64,000 nucleotides of DNA from Pseudomonadota bacterium (GCA_018817425.1 JAHITX010000001.1:1-64000), one strand, 5' to 3'; positions 36,853 to 45,541 are shown, numbered from the stretch's first letter. Notes: generated from the letters alone by a model not told the origin. Made by a program: numbers and translations.

Positions 36853-36907
36853 GACCCCAGCGTTTGGGACGCTGGGGTCGCTGGTTCAAATCCAGCCGTA
36901 CCAACCA
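36853..36907 (+). tRNA. 3' half of a tRNA-Pro(TGG) gene; possible island attachment site
   Basis: The segment holds an anticodon arm (CAGCG / TTTGGGA / CGCTG, anticodon TGG at 36865-36867), a 5-base variable loop GGGTC, a perfect T arm (GCTGG-TTCAAAT-CCAGC, 36880-36896), the 3' acceptor strand, discriminator A and encoded CCA (36905-36907). The expected 5' acceptor strand (TGGTACG) and D arm are absent upstream, so this is a partial gene. Instead, bases 36853-36857 extend the anticodon stem to a 10-bp perfect hairpin. A 3' tRNA fragment ending in CCA is the usual mark left by tRNA-targeting integrases. Confidence 0.72.
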
Positions 36908-37089
36908 GAGAGCTCTTAGACTTTACAAGATTTTTGATAAATCAGAAATGATAAAAGCTGGTAATCAAATGCTTACCGGCTTTTATATAATGTACCCCTG
37001 ATATTTCCTCTTTCTTTAATTGTTGTATAACACCTTGTGTTCTTATGGATTAATAAATGTTATAAAACATCCCGGGACGCCGGGGTAAA

Positions 37090-37262
37090 ATGGGAGGAGA
37101 GAATCTGTATTTCACCTGATGCCAGAAAGCATGTTTTGTAGATTAGATCCTCTTCCCACTGCTTTGTTCAGTAACTCGTACGGTATCATAAACCGTCCCA
37201 AATGGGAATGAGTTTGTACTTGCAAGGTTGATTCGGACGAAGCTTTTTTACCAAGGTAGATA
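37090..37262 (+). ncRNA. Candidate IS110 bridge RNA region
   Basis: The long non-coding stretch before the IS110 transposase is where IS110-group elements encode their bridge RNA. Fold-back sequences are visible: 37091-37106 with 37145-37158 (GGGAGGAG against CTCTTCCC, one G-U), ACGGT/ACCGT around 37180-37195, and TCCCA/TGGGA near 37195-37207. The octamer ACGGTATC at 37180-37187 recurs at 38263-38270 just past the transposase stop, as expected if a donor-binding loop recognises the right end. Exact ends are not determined. Confidence 0.45.
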
Positions 37263-37288
37263 TTTCTAATTTAAAGAGAGGTGTTTAT

Positions 37289-38257
37289 ATGTCAGTATCG
37301 GTTCTTGGGATAGATATTGCAAAACAGAAATTTGATGCAGCACTGGTTTTAGATGCGAAAATAATGCATAAAAGTTGTAAGAATTCGACGGAAGGTTTTG
37401 AGACCTTGATGGTTTGGCTTGATAAGTATGGAATTCAGAAGGTTCATGCCTGCCTGGAAGCCACGGGCAATTATGGAGAAGCTTTGGCCATTTTTCTTCA
37501 TGAAGCAGGACATAATGTTAGTATTGTCAATCCTGTCAGAATCAAAGGATTTGCCCAGAGTGAATTGATTCGTACAAAAAATGACAAGATTGATGCTGGC
37601 ATCATTGCCCGGTTCTGTCTGGCCATGAAGCCCGACACCTGGATTCCTCCAACACCTGAAATCAGGTCTCTGCGAGCTATAGTCAGAAGGGTTGATAGCC
37701 TGATCGTTATGCGAAGTCAGGAAAAGAATCGGATCGGTACGGCGCATGAATCTGTCATTCATTTGATCAAGGAGCATATCGCTTATTTGGATCAAGAAAT
37801 TAAAAAAATCAGGCAACAAATAGCCGGGTTGATTGAACAAGATCCGAATCTTAAACGGAATAAGGATTTGCTGGATTCTATTCCCGGAATTGGCAAGGTA
37901 ACTATTTCTGTCATCCTTACAGAATTAGATAATCTGGATAAATTCAACCACGTTCGGGAACTGGTGGCATTTATCGGGCTTGCGCCAAAGGAAACTCAAT
38001 CGGGAACATCTATTAAAGGCAAACCCAGGCTATGCAAGATTGGTCATGTACGGCTCAGGAAAGCCCTTTATATGCCTGCATTGGTGTCACTCCAGTGTAA
38101 TCCCGTTATGATTGCTTTTTATAATCGTCTAAAAGATAAAGGCAAGAATGGTAAAGTTATTATCTGTGCGATTATGCGGAAACTGGTTCACGTTATTTTT
38201 GGAGTTCTCAAATCCGGGAAAGAGTATGACCCAAATTATAAGCCAGTTTTCGTTTGA
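37289..38257 (+). CDS. IS110-family transposase
   Basis: This 322-residue transposase has an N-terminal RuvC-like DEDD domain: LGIDIAKQKFD, CLEATGNYGE, and RTKNDKIDAGIIARF. The C-terminal Transposase_20 domain has SIPGIGKVT, LVAFIGLAPKE and ALYMPALVSLQCN with the catalytic-position Ser. Length is normal (320-340), no frame break is seen, and GAGAGGTG precedes the ATG, so it may be active. IS110 elements move by RNA-guided recombination and lack terminal inverted repeats. It sits about 380 bases after the tRNA-Pro fragment at the island's left side. Confidence 0.93.
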   Translation: MSVSVLGIDIAKQKFDAALVLDAKIMHKSCKNSTEGFETLMVWLDKYGIQKVHACLEATGNYGEALAIFLHEAGHNVSIVNPVRIKGFAQSELIRTKNDKIDAGIIARFCLAMKPDTWIPPTPEIRSLRAIVRRVDSLIVMRSQEKNRIGTAHESVIHLIKEHIAYLDQEIKKIRQQIAGLIEQDPNLKRNKDLLDSIPGIGKVTISVILTELDNLDKFNHVRELVAFIGLAPKETQSGTSIKGKPRLCKIGHVRLRKALYMPALVSLQCNPVMIAFYNRLKDKGKNGKVIICAIMRKLVHVIFGVLKSGKEYDPNYKPVFV

Positions 38258-38425
38258 CAAGAACGGTATCTACAAAGAGTTAAAAGTATCTTGGATCAGT
38301 AATTGAAGATTTCCTATTGAAATGGAGCATAACCATTTCAATTTTCCTCTATCCTGTTTGATATCGATTTTTTAGCCGTATTATTGCGGCTCACTCGATG
38401 AGCATTGCTTTAACCTTGATTAACT

Positions 38426-41400
38426 TCAGTATTCCAATTCTCGTTTTTCAGCTCTTTCATCTTCTCGTTTTGCATCCTGTTCATAAGATTTCGAAATATT
38501 GACTAACACAGAAGCAACTATGGGGAATTTGTTTTTATGATTTGTAGCAAGGTTATTAAAATATTTAGCAAGTTTTCTTTCCTGTTCACCACCTTCAAAT
38601 GGTGATTTGGTAACAGTGCCTCTTTGGTTAAAAACCGCACATACAAAATTATCTTTAATATTATCTGTATTGATACTTTCAATTATGAAACAGATTTCAT
38701 CTGGCGGCCAATTATCCTCTTTTTTAGGAGACTGCGCTAATACTTGTCCAATATGCATGTCCGCAACCTCAATGCGACCACATTCACCAGCCAACTTTCT
38801 TACTCTTTTTACCCAACTGTTTAAAAATTCAGAATCAATTTTACCTGATTCATTAACGCCAGGTATTTGTTTCCAAGTAAGTAATAATTCATATGCTTGC
38901 TTTGCTCTATTTTTTATTTGTTCATCCGACAAATCTTTAATATCAGTATTAACTAATTCATCATTATCGGGTGTGTAAATCCAATTTAACACTTCGATGA
39001 AGAAGTCAGGGCTTTTAGAGAGTTCCCCATGTAATAATTTGGGGCTTCTTTCATTATCGCAAGATACTAAAACGGGAAGATATAACCATTCTATCTTAAT
39101 AAGCGTTTGAGGTTCTATCTCCTCGCTTCCATCAAGGGCCTCAAAAAGTTGATTTACATCATAGCCATCAATACGAATATTTTCATTAGCACGCTCTGTT
39201 CCAGCCTTTTCCAGTATCTCAACAATTAAATTTGAAGGAATTTCTTTTGCAAAGTGAGAACATATATCAATTGCGCTATAGTATCTTTTATATTCTATAA
39301 GGTATTTAAGACCGATTACCTTTTCATCTGCACTGATATGGTAAAAATGTGGCAGAACATTTAACCAATATTCCTCTCTAATTGAACTATCTGTTGTATC
39401 TATAAAATCCCAAAGGTCCTTATTCTGATCAAGCGGAATAAATAGTTGAGCCAATGATTTATTGTTTAAACCTTGCTGTTTCAATTTCTTATACAAATCA
39501 AATACCCAATTAATTCCTTCAAGTATTGATTTTCTAAAAATGAAACTGTGAACAAATCTAATTTCATCACTTTCTTTATTAAGGAATTCGCATAGAGAAA
39601 GGACTTCAACTTCATCTATGATGATATATGCCAATGTATCACCAAAGATCCATGGCTGCTTTATTAAGGAAATTAACTCTTTAATTTTAGCAATACCGAA
39701 GTTCTTGTAAATATTATTAAGTCCTTCTTTTCTTCTTACATTTATCACTTTCCGTTGTTCATCATGTGATACTTTTTTGTACACAGAACCTTCTGGGAAA
39801 TCCGGTCTATAATCATCAAACATCCAAATTGATTTGTTTATTTCGTCCTCAGGCTGTAACACCCAATATAGTTTCTCATAACGAATTAATTCTGCTTCGG
39901 GAAGTGACCACTCTGCATCTGGATACGAGCGATGTTTCGATAATAATTTTCTTAAAGTATGCCATGCAGAATAATTTGCTTGGGTAACTTTGACTAAGAT
40001 AGATTCTATAAATGACAAAAGCTTGTCTCTATCATTAGGACTTAAATTAACAGATTCATCAATTAACTGAGAAAGTTCAGTTTCACTGTTGTTAAAAATT
40101 GATAATATTATTTCGACAACAGCTGTATGAGTATCCCAAATTTCTTTATATGTAATTGGCATCTCTAAGCTTTGATTAAATATTCGCCATCTCATTTTGT
40201 GTGTGGGATGTCCAATTCCATGGTAGCGGGGTAACAAACTACATAACAAGGTCCATGCAATTTCCTTTTCCTTCTCTGATATTAATTTTAAAACTTCAAT
40301 TCTCTCTTCAAGATTAGCAAGTGTTTGATAATGCCAAGGTTTAAAAATTTCTGTCAAACTGTTTATTGGGCGATTTAACAATTTGCCACCGGGGTCAATT
40401 ACTGAAAGCCTCGATAAAATTATGGCTGCTCTTGATAAATATTCGGGTAGCCATGCAATATTTTCTAAAGCCCATAATAATCCTGTATGATGGCTGATTG
40501 GCGTGAGAAAACCAGGCTCTTCGTCAAACAAAGCTACTATTGGTGAATTATCAATAGCTAAATATTTTTCCACCGCATTTAGAAATTCAGTAGGTGAAGC
40601 TTCAGCTAACAACGGCAGTTTTCTTTCAATAGACTTCCACAATAATGAATCATCAGCATTTAACAATTCCGCAATAATTCTATCAACCCAAAGCTGACCA
40701 TTTAAAGGTAAATCGAGTTTTAGCTTGTCACCAAATACGGATACTAATATTAAAGATTGAACTATTCCCTCTCTTATCCACCCAGAATATTGTCTCGTTT
40801 TTCCATGAATTGAAGCCATATACCTTTCTTCAGGTTTTAGATCAAAGGCTGGATCTATTTCACTCATGATTTCAAGAAAAGATATGTGGAGTAGTTCAAA
40901 ATCCTTCCTTGTCAAATAACGCGATGCGTTTACCCATGAATCTAAAGGGGATGTAAGTCGCCAACTACTACCAATTTGTACAATCGGTGAATCTGGAGTG
41001 TATACCCATCTTTTCAGTTTTCGTATATAATCTTCATAAGATTCGCCAGAAAAACGCGAAATAACATTTCTGTCTTGCTCGTAATTTTCATCCCATCTTC
41101 CAGCGATTAAAGCAGGTATTATTTCTCTAACATTATCTGCTTTCGCCCATTCAGGTGAATTTCTTACGAATTCAAGTTGTCTTCTTAATATCGTAATATT
41201 TCTTGCTGATTCTTTAGAATATTTTTCCGCAAGCTCTTTTGAAATACCTGATCCAACGAGTGATTCAATAAAAGAATCTCTATCTAATTTTGGGAGAATA
41301 ATTTTATTGCTCCAGCTATCCGTTGAATCTGCACCAATCGGTGAAATTACAGTATGCCCTTTTACAATCGCTCGATTAATTACTCCTGTATCATCAAATC

Positions 41401-42202
41401 TTGGGATAAGAATCAATGGGTTGTCATGGACAGATAGTTGGCGGAATGTTTCAGGATTATCAACGATAAGACTTCTGGCAAAAAAATCTTCTTCTTTCGA
41501 TGGGTCATTTATGAAACATGAGATAATAAATGCTAATGCTTCTTCTCGCGAAGCTCCTTGCACTGCTGTAACAGAGGATATCGAAGTAAACTCAAATAAT
41601 GTATCCGAATCTTTCTTTCTCCCACTAATCAATAATTGTGGGTTTAATTTAATTTGTGGGCCACTTGACCATTCTTCCCAAAAGTCTTCAGTCGGCTGTA
41701 TTCCTTCCGAGGGGTATTTACCTAAGTGTTTTATAGCTAACCATGCTGATACAGTTGGTGCATTTTCAAGCCATTCTTCAAGCAATTCTGCACTTATAAC
41801 TTTAATGTCTTTCCAAATATTATCTTTCTTTTTTCCTTCAATCCACTCATTGCTTTTTGTCCATAAACGTGGAGTTACAAAAACAAATGTTGAATTTGAT
41901 GGATTAAAGCCAAGAGGTTTTTTACTTCGCTTTGTATAATCATCGTCAGCTTTACCTTTGGGATCTTTATTTGCCCCAAACTCCCAAACAGAAATGCCAG
42001 ATGGTAAGTATTCGGTTTCCTCAGTAACTTCAAGGATTCCATCCCAACCACCTATCAAAACATTATCCCCTGAAGGAAATTTTATACTTTTAATTGAATG
42101 TGATGTTGCCCTTATAAGTTTTCTTACTAACTGAGGAAGTGCCTCTTGACAGGCTCTACGATTTGCCCAACTTCTTATATCTAGAGTATCAATCCATATC
42201 AT
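38426..42202 (-). CDS. 1258-residue protein: nuclease-like N-terminus, degenerate STAND-like segment, long helical C-terminus
   Basis: I do not recognise a named family. The first ~165 residues look like a PD-(D/E)xK nuclease-type domain: GGWDGI with Asp54, then VWEFG with Glu74, followed by KGKADDDY (Lys82, Lys84), TFVFVTPR and a helix. Residues about 205-345 resemble a STAND/AAA module whose P-loop is degenerate (VQGASREEA at 214-222 in place of GxxGxGKT), followed by a hydrophobic strand LILIPRFDD (263-271) and a lid-like LPKLDRDSF segment. From about residue 360 to 1258 the chain is mainly helical with many Trp, as in repeat-type sensor domains. This layout (effector, NTPase-like core, sensor) is that of anti-phage proteins. 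Flanking IS110, HEPN-like and mazEF genes fit a defence island. Defence function is inference. The start ATG has only a weak ribosome binding site. Confidence 0.6.
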   Translation of the reverse strand: MIWIDTLDIRSWANRRACQEALPQLVRKLIRATSHSIKSIKFPSGDNVLIGGWDGILEVTEETEYLPSGISVWEFGANKDPKGKADDDYTKRSKKPLGFNPSNSTFVFVTPRLWTKSNEWIEGKKKDNIWKDIKVISAELLEEWLENAPTVSAWLAIKHLGKYPSEGIQPTEDFWEEWSSGPQIKLNPQLLISGRKKDSDTLFEFTSISSVTAVQGASREEALAFIISCFINDPSKEEDFFARSLIVDNPETFRQLSVHDNPLILIPRFDDTGVINRAIVKGHTVISPIGADSTDSWSNKIILPKLDRDSFIESLVGSGISKELAEKYSKESARNITILRRQLEFVRNSPEWAKADNVREIIPALIAGRWDENYEQDRNVISRFSGESYEDYIRKLKRWVYTPDSPIVQIGSSWRLTSPLDSWVNASRYLTRKDFELLHISFLEIMSEIDPAFDLKPEERYMASIHGKTRQYSGWIREGIVQSLILVSVFGDKLKLDLPLNGQLWVDRIIAELLNADDSLLWKSIERKLPLLAEASPTEFLNAVEKYLAIDNSPIVALFDEEPGFLTPISHHTGLLWALENIAWLPEYLSRAAIILSRLSVIDPGGKLLNRPINSLTEIFKPWHYQTLANLEERIEVLKLISEKEKEIAWTLLCSLLPRYHGIGHPTHKMRWRIFNQSLEMPITYKEIWDTHTAVVEIILSIFNNSETELSQLIDESVNLSPNDRDKLLSFIESILVKVTQANYSAWHTLRKLLSKHRSYPDAEWSLPEAELIRYEKLYWVLQPEDEINKSIWMFDDYRPDFPEGSVYKKVSHDEQRKVINVRRKEGLNNIYKNFGIAKIKELISLIKQPWIFGDTLAYIIIDEVEVLSLCEFLNKESDEIRFVHSFIFRKSILEGINWVFDLYKKLKQQGLNNKSLAQLFIPLDQNKDLWDFIDTTDSSIREEYWLNVLPHFYHISADEKVIGLKYLIEYKRYYSAIDICSHFAKEIPSNLIVEILEKAGTERANENIRIDGYDVNQLFEALDGSEEIEPQTLIKIEWLYLPVLVSCDNERSPKLLHGELSKSPDFFIEVLNWIYTPDNDELVNTDIKDLSDEQIKNRAKQAYELLLTWKQIPGVNESGKIDSEFLNSWVKRVRKLAGECGRIEVADMHIGQVLAQSPKKEDNWPPDEICFIIESINTDNIKDNFVCAVFNQRGTVTKSPFEGGEQERKLAKYFNNLATNHKNKFPIVASVLVNISKSYEQDAKREDERAEKRELEY

Positions 42203-42410
42203 AACTGTCTAAACCTATAGCTACTAGAACAAATTATTATTTTATCCGTCAATCTTTTCAGAACATAATAATTAATATACGTAATATATCTTTATTTGAT
42301 GCCGGAAAAAATCTGTATGAAAAGTAGTTAATTTGTAAAGGAATTTAGAGTTTTTGTCAAATTTTTAGTGAGATATTTCGTAATTGCTACTTATTATGTT
42401 GATTACTAAA

Positions 42411-42847
42411 TGGGGTCTTGCAAAACAAAGATATTTGTCAGGATGTTTCTTTCAGTCAATAAGGATTATCATTTGAAAGGAAGTACACCTGTCAAAATTT
42501 ATAGACGCTTTGTTACAGGAAGCATTCAATAAAAAAAGCAGTATTAACATTTTTCAAGATCGCCAAACTGCCTAAATTGCTGGCTTCACCTCCTAAGAAA
42601 CAAGAATACGTCATTTCCAGTGAAGCTATGCAATTTCAGGACGTTATATTGCTATGGCACCTGAGCGTCTCCTCCATTGACACCATATGTTTCTTCCATT
42701 AATAACCCGGTGCATAGCTTCGGGTTAAAATGCTACAAAGAAATGCTACCGGATTCTTCAGAAACTGTTTATTACTAAAGGAAAGAAAGTAACGGTTTGT
42801 TCAGCAGTTGACAGGGCAATACAAAATTTCGATTTGCCAAGACCCCA
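42411..42847. mobile_element. Short element or IS remnant bounded by imperfect inverted repeats
   Basis: TGGGGTCTTG-CAAA at 42411-42424 matches, in inverse orientation, TTTGCCAAGACCCCA at 42833-42847 with one extra base. The ends resemble those of ISL3-type elements, but no transposase frame survives in the ~437 bases between them. No clear target duplication flanks it. The rest of the 42203-42859 gap is AT-rich non-coding sequence. Confidence 0.5.
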
Positions 42848-42859
42848 CCGCCCTATCAA

Positions 42860-43519
42860 TCAGCTGCTTATTCCTAAATTTTTTACTGGTTTTGACGGTA
42901 TTACAGCTGGTTTTTGTTTAAATACTTTTTCAATATTACTTCTGCAAATGCTATTACTTTGCTCATTATAATATTTTGAGTAGTATAAATATGAAACAAA
43001 CGTAATTGATTGTGCGATTGCATATCCTTTTGAGCTGGCAGCCATTCCAGTTCTTTCAGTATAATCTATAAGTCCTTTTGTAATTCCTTTTTCACCCCAA
43101 TGAGTGACATTGATATTTGTCGGTGAAGTTGGTTGATCTGAAGCTTGTATAAATGTTTGTATATTGAATTTATATGCAATATTTTTCAACGTCTCATACC
43201 ATTTTGGCATATATGATAAATTAGTATCACCGTATTCTGATGCCAACAAGCGTGCAAACAAATAGTGTTCAGCCGCAGCTATATTTAGATCTTCTGAATT
43301 TCCAGCATCCCTACAGTCTTTAAGTTCATGCCAGGCATTTTCGATAGTTGCCATATTGTATTGATTGTCTATTAAATCAGCTAAATTTGAATTATCATCA
43401 AATGAAACCGCTAAAGAAGTTAATATTAATTTCATGACAATTGTATCGTTGAAATCGTTACATAATGCCGAACCCTGTATAATGAAAAAAAATATCACCG
43501 TGAATTTAATAGATTTCAT
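42860..43519 (-). CDS. Secreted or periplasmic protein of unknown function
   Basis: This 219-residue protein starts with a signal peptide (KFTVIFFFIIQGSALC; cleavage probable near residue 20). The Cys at about 20 could be a lipobox position, though the preceding residues fit poorly. The mature part is mostly helical, with WHELKDCRDA, EHYLFARLLASEYGD and THWGEKGITKGLIDY segments. I recognise no domain. It lies in the accessory region between an inverted-repeat element and a HEPN-like gene. It could be an immunity-type or island-specific envelope protein, but nothing proves this. Confidence 0.5.
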   Translation of the reverse strand: MKSIKFTVIFFFIIQGSALCNDFNDTIVMKLILTSLAVSFDDNSNLADLIDNQYNMATIENAWHELKDCRDAGNSEDLNIAAAEHYLFARLLASEYGDTNLSYMPKWYETLKNIAYKFNIQTFIQASDQPTSPTNINVTHWGEKGITKGLIDYTERTGMAASSKGYAIAQSITFVSYLYYSKYYNEQSNSICRSNIEKVFKQKPAVIPSKPVKNLGISS

Positions 43520-43641
43520 TGTGATTATTTCTCCTATAATATTGAGTTAAGAGCATAAACGCAAAAATCACCAGTTTATCTGTTGCATTTAATTGTTGGA
43601 ATTCAGTAAGCTGTCCCCCGAATTCCCGGTTCTGGACCGTC

Positions 43642-44307
43642 TCATACACTCACCTGCTCACCCAATTCCATCCAAAAGTTCCTTAAGACCGTTCGGAAAT
43701 ACTCGATGTCATTAATCGAAAGGTTCGCTATTTCGTCGTACTGGATACCGGCTTCATCTATGTCTAAGTCACAAAATAGTGCGAGCTTGCAATAGTACTC
43801 TCTGCTCACTGACAGTAGTTCTGTCGCCGAAAGTCCGCGTCCATGTTTTGCTGCATTAGCAACTAACCGCAGCAGGTTCACCTGATCGAAGGTCGAATCC
43901 TGAGCCCCCCAGAACAGCAAAAGGGACTTTAGATTCGCGTACTTGTAGCGTTGAATCTCTTGCTCGGCCACATGATTGCTTCCCTTATTTACTGGTGACC
44001 ACAACGATTTATGTTTGCATAAGTCCCTGATATCGTGTTCCCACAAGTGGTAAAGGGATATCAAAACGGAGGAATACATTCCATTGATAAGCAAGGTATA
44101 CTCTTCAGACAACGATGAGCTGAAATCGCTTACCTGATAATAAACCTCCTCGCCGTCGATACCTGCACTAAACAACCGGCCTTGGAAATCGGTTATCTCT
44201 TTGGAAAAGCCGTTCTCAAGGTTCATCCGCTTCAATAGAGATATCGCTCTATCAGAAAACGATTCCACCCGCTTCAGATAAAGTCTAACCCTGCTGTATC
44301 TGTCCAT
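43642..44307 (-). CDS. HEPN-like protein
   Basis: This 221-residue all-helical protein has features of HEPN-type nucleases and their relatives: LYHLWEHDIRDLC at 85-97 and LLRLVANAAKHGRGLS at about 145-160, giving Arg147...Asn151...His155 (an R-x7-H arrangement near the usual R-x4-6-H). Many HEPN proteins are RNases or partners in toxin-antitoxin and defence systems. The gene's base composition is visibly richer in G+C than its neighbours, pointing to recent transfer. A 9-bp perfect hairpin lies upstream at 44369-44389. No partner antitoxin (MNT-type) is adjacent. Assignment is moderate. Confidence 0.5.
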   Translation of the reverse strand: MDRYSRVRLYLKRVESFSDRAISLLKRMNLENGFSKEITDFQGRLFSAGIDGEEVYYQVSDFSSSLSEEYTLLINGMYSSVLISLYHLWEHDIRDLCKHKSLWSPVNKGSNHVAEQEIQRYKYANLKSLLLFWGAQDSTFDQVNLLRLVANAAKHGRGLSATELLSVSREYYCKLALFCDLDIDEAGIQYDEIANLSINDIEYFRTVLRNFWMELGEQVSV

Positions 44308-44932
44308 CTATTGTGCTCACCATGGGAGTTACTCTCTACTCAGACCATCCCGATCTGCCCAACAAGTTATTGAACAGTTTCTGTTCAATACCGATGCTTT
44401 CTTCTATGGTTGAATTCGTGTTTTATTATCACGATTTACGTTAGAAAGCTACTATTTTATTGAAAGTGTTCGATTTATCTCTTACAGGAAGCTATACGTA
44501 CAGTATATGTCACTTGCAATCACTTACTATCTCAACCCTATATTGGAAAGTAAAAGGCCGCTTGCTATTTTATTGAACAGACGGATAGAGGAAGTTTGGT
44601 TACGCCCTGCGCCCTTGACACAATGGAATATTAATCTTTTGACAGCGAATAGGGCGAATAGGATCAAACTTTGACGGGTTTTTGCTCTGAGCCATTTATT
44701 TTGCAGTGTATCATTTCTTTACAATTCTTATTTTGTCAAACTTTTTAACAACAATTATTTTGCCATTTTAAATTCACTGAAAAAGTCAGAGGAAGGGGGA
44801 ACACCTTTATCAAACATTGAATAGTGAACTATAAACACTCAACCTAAAAGATATTGCAATTTTATTTCTTTAGATGTATATCCATTGTAGACACATAATA
44901 GAAGGCGCGATTTTATTAAATGGAGGTGTACC
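44308..44932. other. Non-coding gap upstream of mazE
   Basis: No gene is seen in these 625 bases. The gap contains a perfect hairpin ATTGAACAG/CTGTTCAAT (44369-44389) upstream of the HEPN-like gene. It also contains, at about 44708-44765, an imperfect copy of the 3' end of the SAM hydroxide adenosyltransferase gene that reads KFDKIRIVKK-stop on the minus strand. Confidence 0.6.
44708..44765. repeat. Direct repeat, left copy, flanking mazEF
   Basis: This stretch aligns with 45542-45597 (about 45 of 57 positions, one gap; the first 28 bases differ at only two). On the minus strand it would encode VVKKFDKIRIVKK then a stop, a diverged copy of the C-terminal FNAKKVGKIRIVKK of the SAM hydroxide adenosyltransferase. 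No longer homologous reading frame lies upstream. Confidence 0.65.
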
Positions 44933-45175
44933 ATGCAAACTAAAATTCAAAAATGGGGAAATAGCCTTGCGTTACGAATTCCCAAATCATTCGCAATTGA
45001 TGCAAACCTGAGGCAAAATGAAACGGTAGATTTATCTATCGACAAGGAAAAGATTATTATTACTCTGATCGGGAAAAAAGAATATTCGCTCGATGAACTA
45101 TTAGAAGGTGTCTCGGAAAATAACATTCACAGCGAATTTGTTACAGGAGCCCCGATGGGGAAAGAAACATGGTAA
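44933..45175 (+). CDS. mazE: MazE-type antitoxin
   Basis: This 80-residue AbrB/MazE-family protein has an N-terminal swapped-hairpin DNA-binding domain (KIQKWGNSLALRIPKSF) and a flexible acidic C-terminus (SLDELLEGVSENNIHSEF, then GKETW) that in E. coli MazE wraps the toxin. It neutralises MazF and probably represses the operon with it. A strong GGAGGTG lies before the ATG. It overlaps mazF by 7 bases. Confidence 0.92.
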   Translation: MQTKIQKWGNSLALRIPKSFAIDANLRQNETVDLSIDKEKIIITLIGKKEYSLDELLEGVSENNIHSEFVTGAPMGKETW

Positions 45176-45522
45176 CAAATAGCGATTATGTTCCGGATAG
45201 GGGAGATGCCGTTTGGATAAACATGAATCCGCAAGCCGTTCATGAGCAAGCGGGAAGGCGTCCTGCTATAGTTTTGTCGCCGATTTCCTACAACCGTAAA
45301 GTCGGCCTTGCCTTATTTTGTCCGATAACTAACCAAATAAAAGGTTATCCTTTTGAAGTTAATATTCCTTCAGGTCTAAAAGTAACAGGTGCTGTTTTAT
45401 CCGATCAGGTTAAAAGTCTTGATTGGAAAATAAGGAATACGGAATTCTATGACAAAATCCCCGATATTGTTATTTTCGAAATATTAAAAAAACTTGGGGT
45501 GCTGCTACGTTTTGATAGTTAG
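45169..45522 (+). CDS. mazF: MazF-type endoribonuclease toxin
   Basis: This 117-residue toxin closely follows E. coli MazF: YVPDRGDAVWINMNP, EQAGRRPAIVLSPISYN with the catalytic Arg, CPITNQIKGYPFEV and ALSDQVKS-like VLSDQVKSLDW. MazF cleaves mRNA at short sequences (ACA in E. coli), causing growth arrest under stress or phage infection. The ATG lies inside the end of mazE. All catalytic positions I can place look intact. The module lies between two copies of a ~55-bp repeat. Confidence 0.93.
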   Translation: MVTNSDYVPDRGDAVWINMNPQAVHEQAGRRPAIVLSPISYNRKVGLALFCPITNQIKGYPFEVNIPSGLKVTGAVLSDQVKSLDWKIRNTEFYDKIPDIVIFEILKKLGVLLRFDS

Positions 45523-45541
45523 TACTACCCTAACAAATAGC

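Noticed and set aside
36853-36879. 10-bp palindrome as a transcription terminator of the CYTH gene
   Set aside because: No T run follows it, and its right half and downstream sequence are explained by a tRNA-Pro anticodon arm, T arm and CCA end.
44708-44765. Left repeat copy as part of a second SAM hydroxide adenosyltransferase gene
   Set aside because: Only the last dozen codons are recognisable and a stop lies directly upstream in the same frame; no other part of the gene is present.
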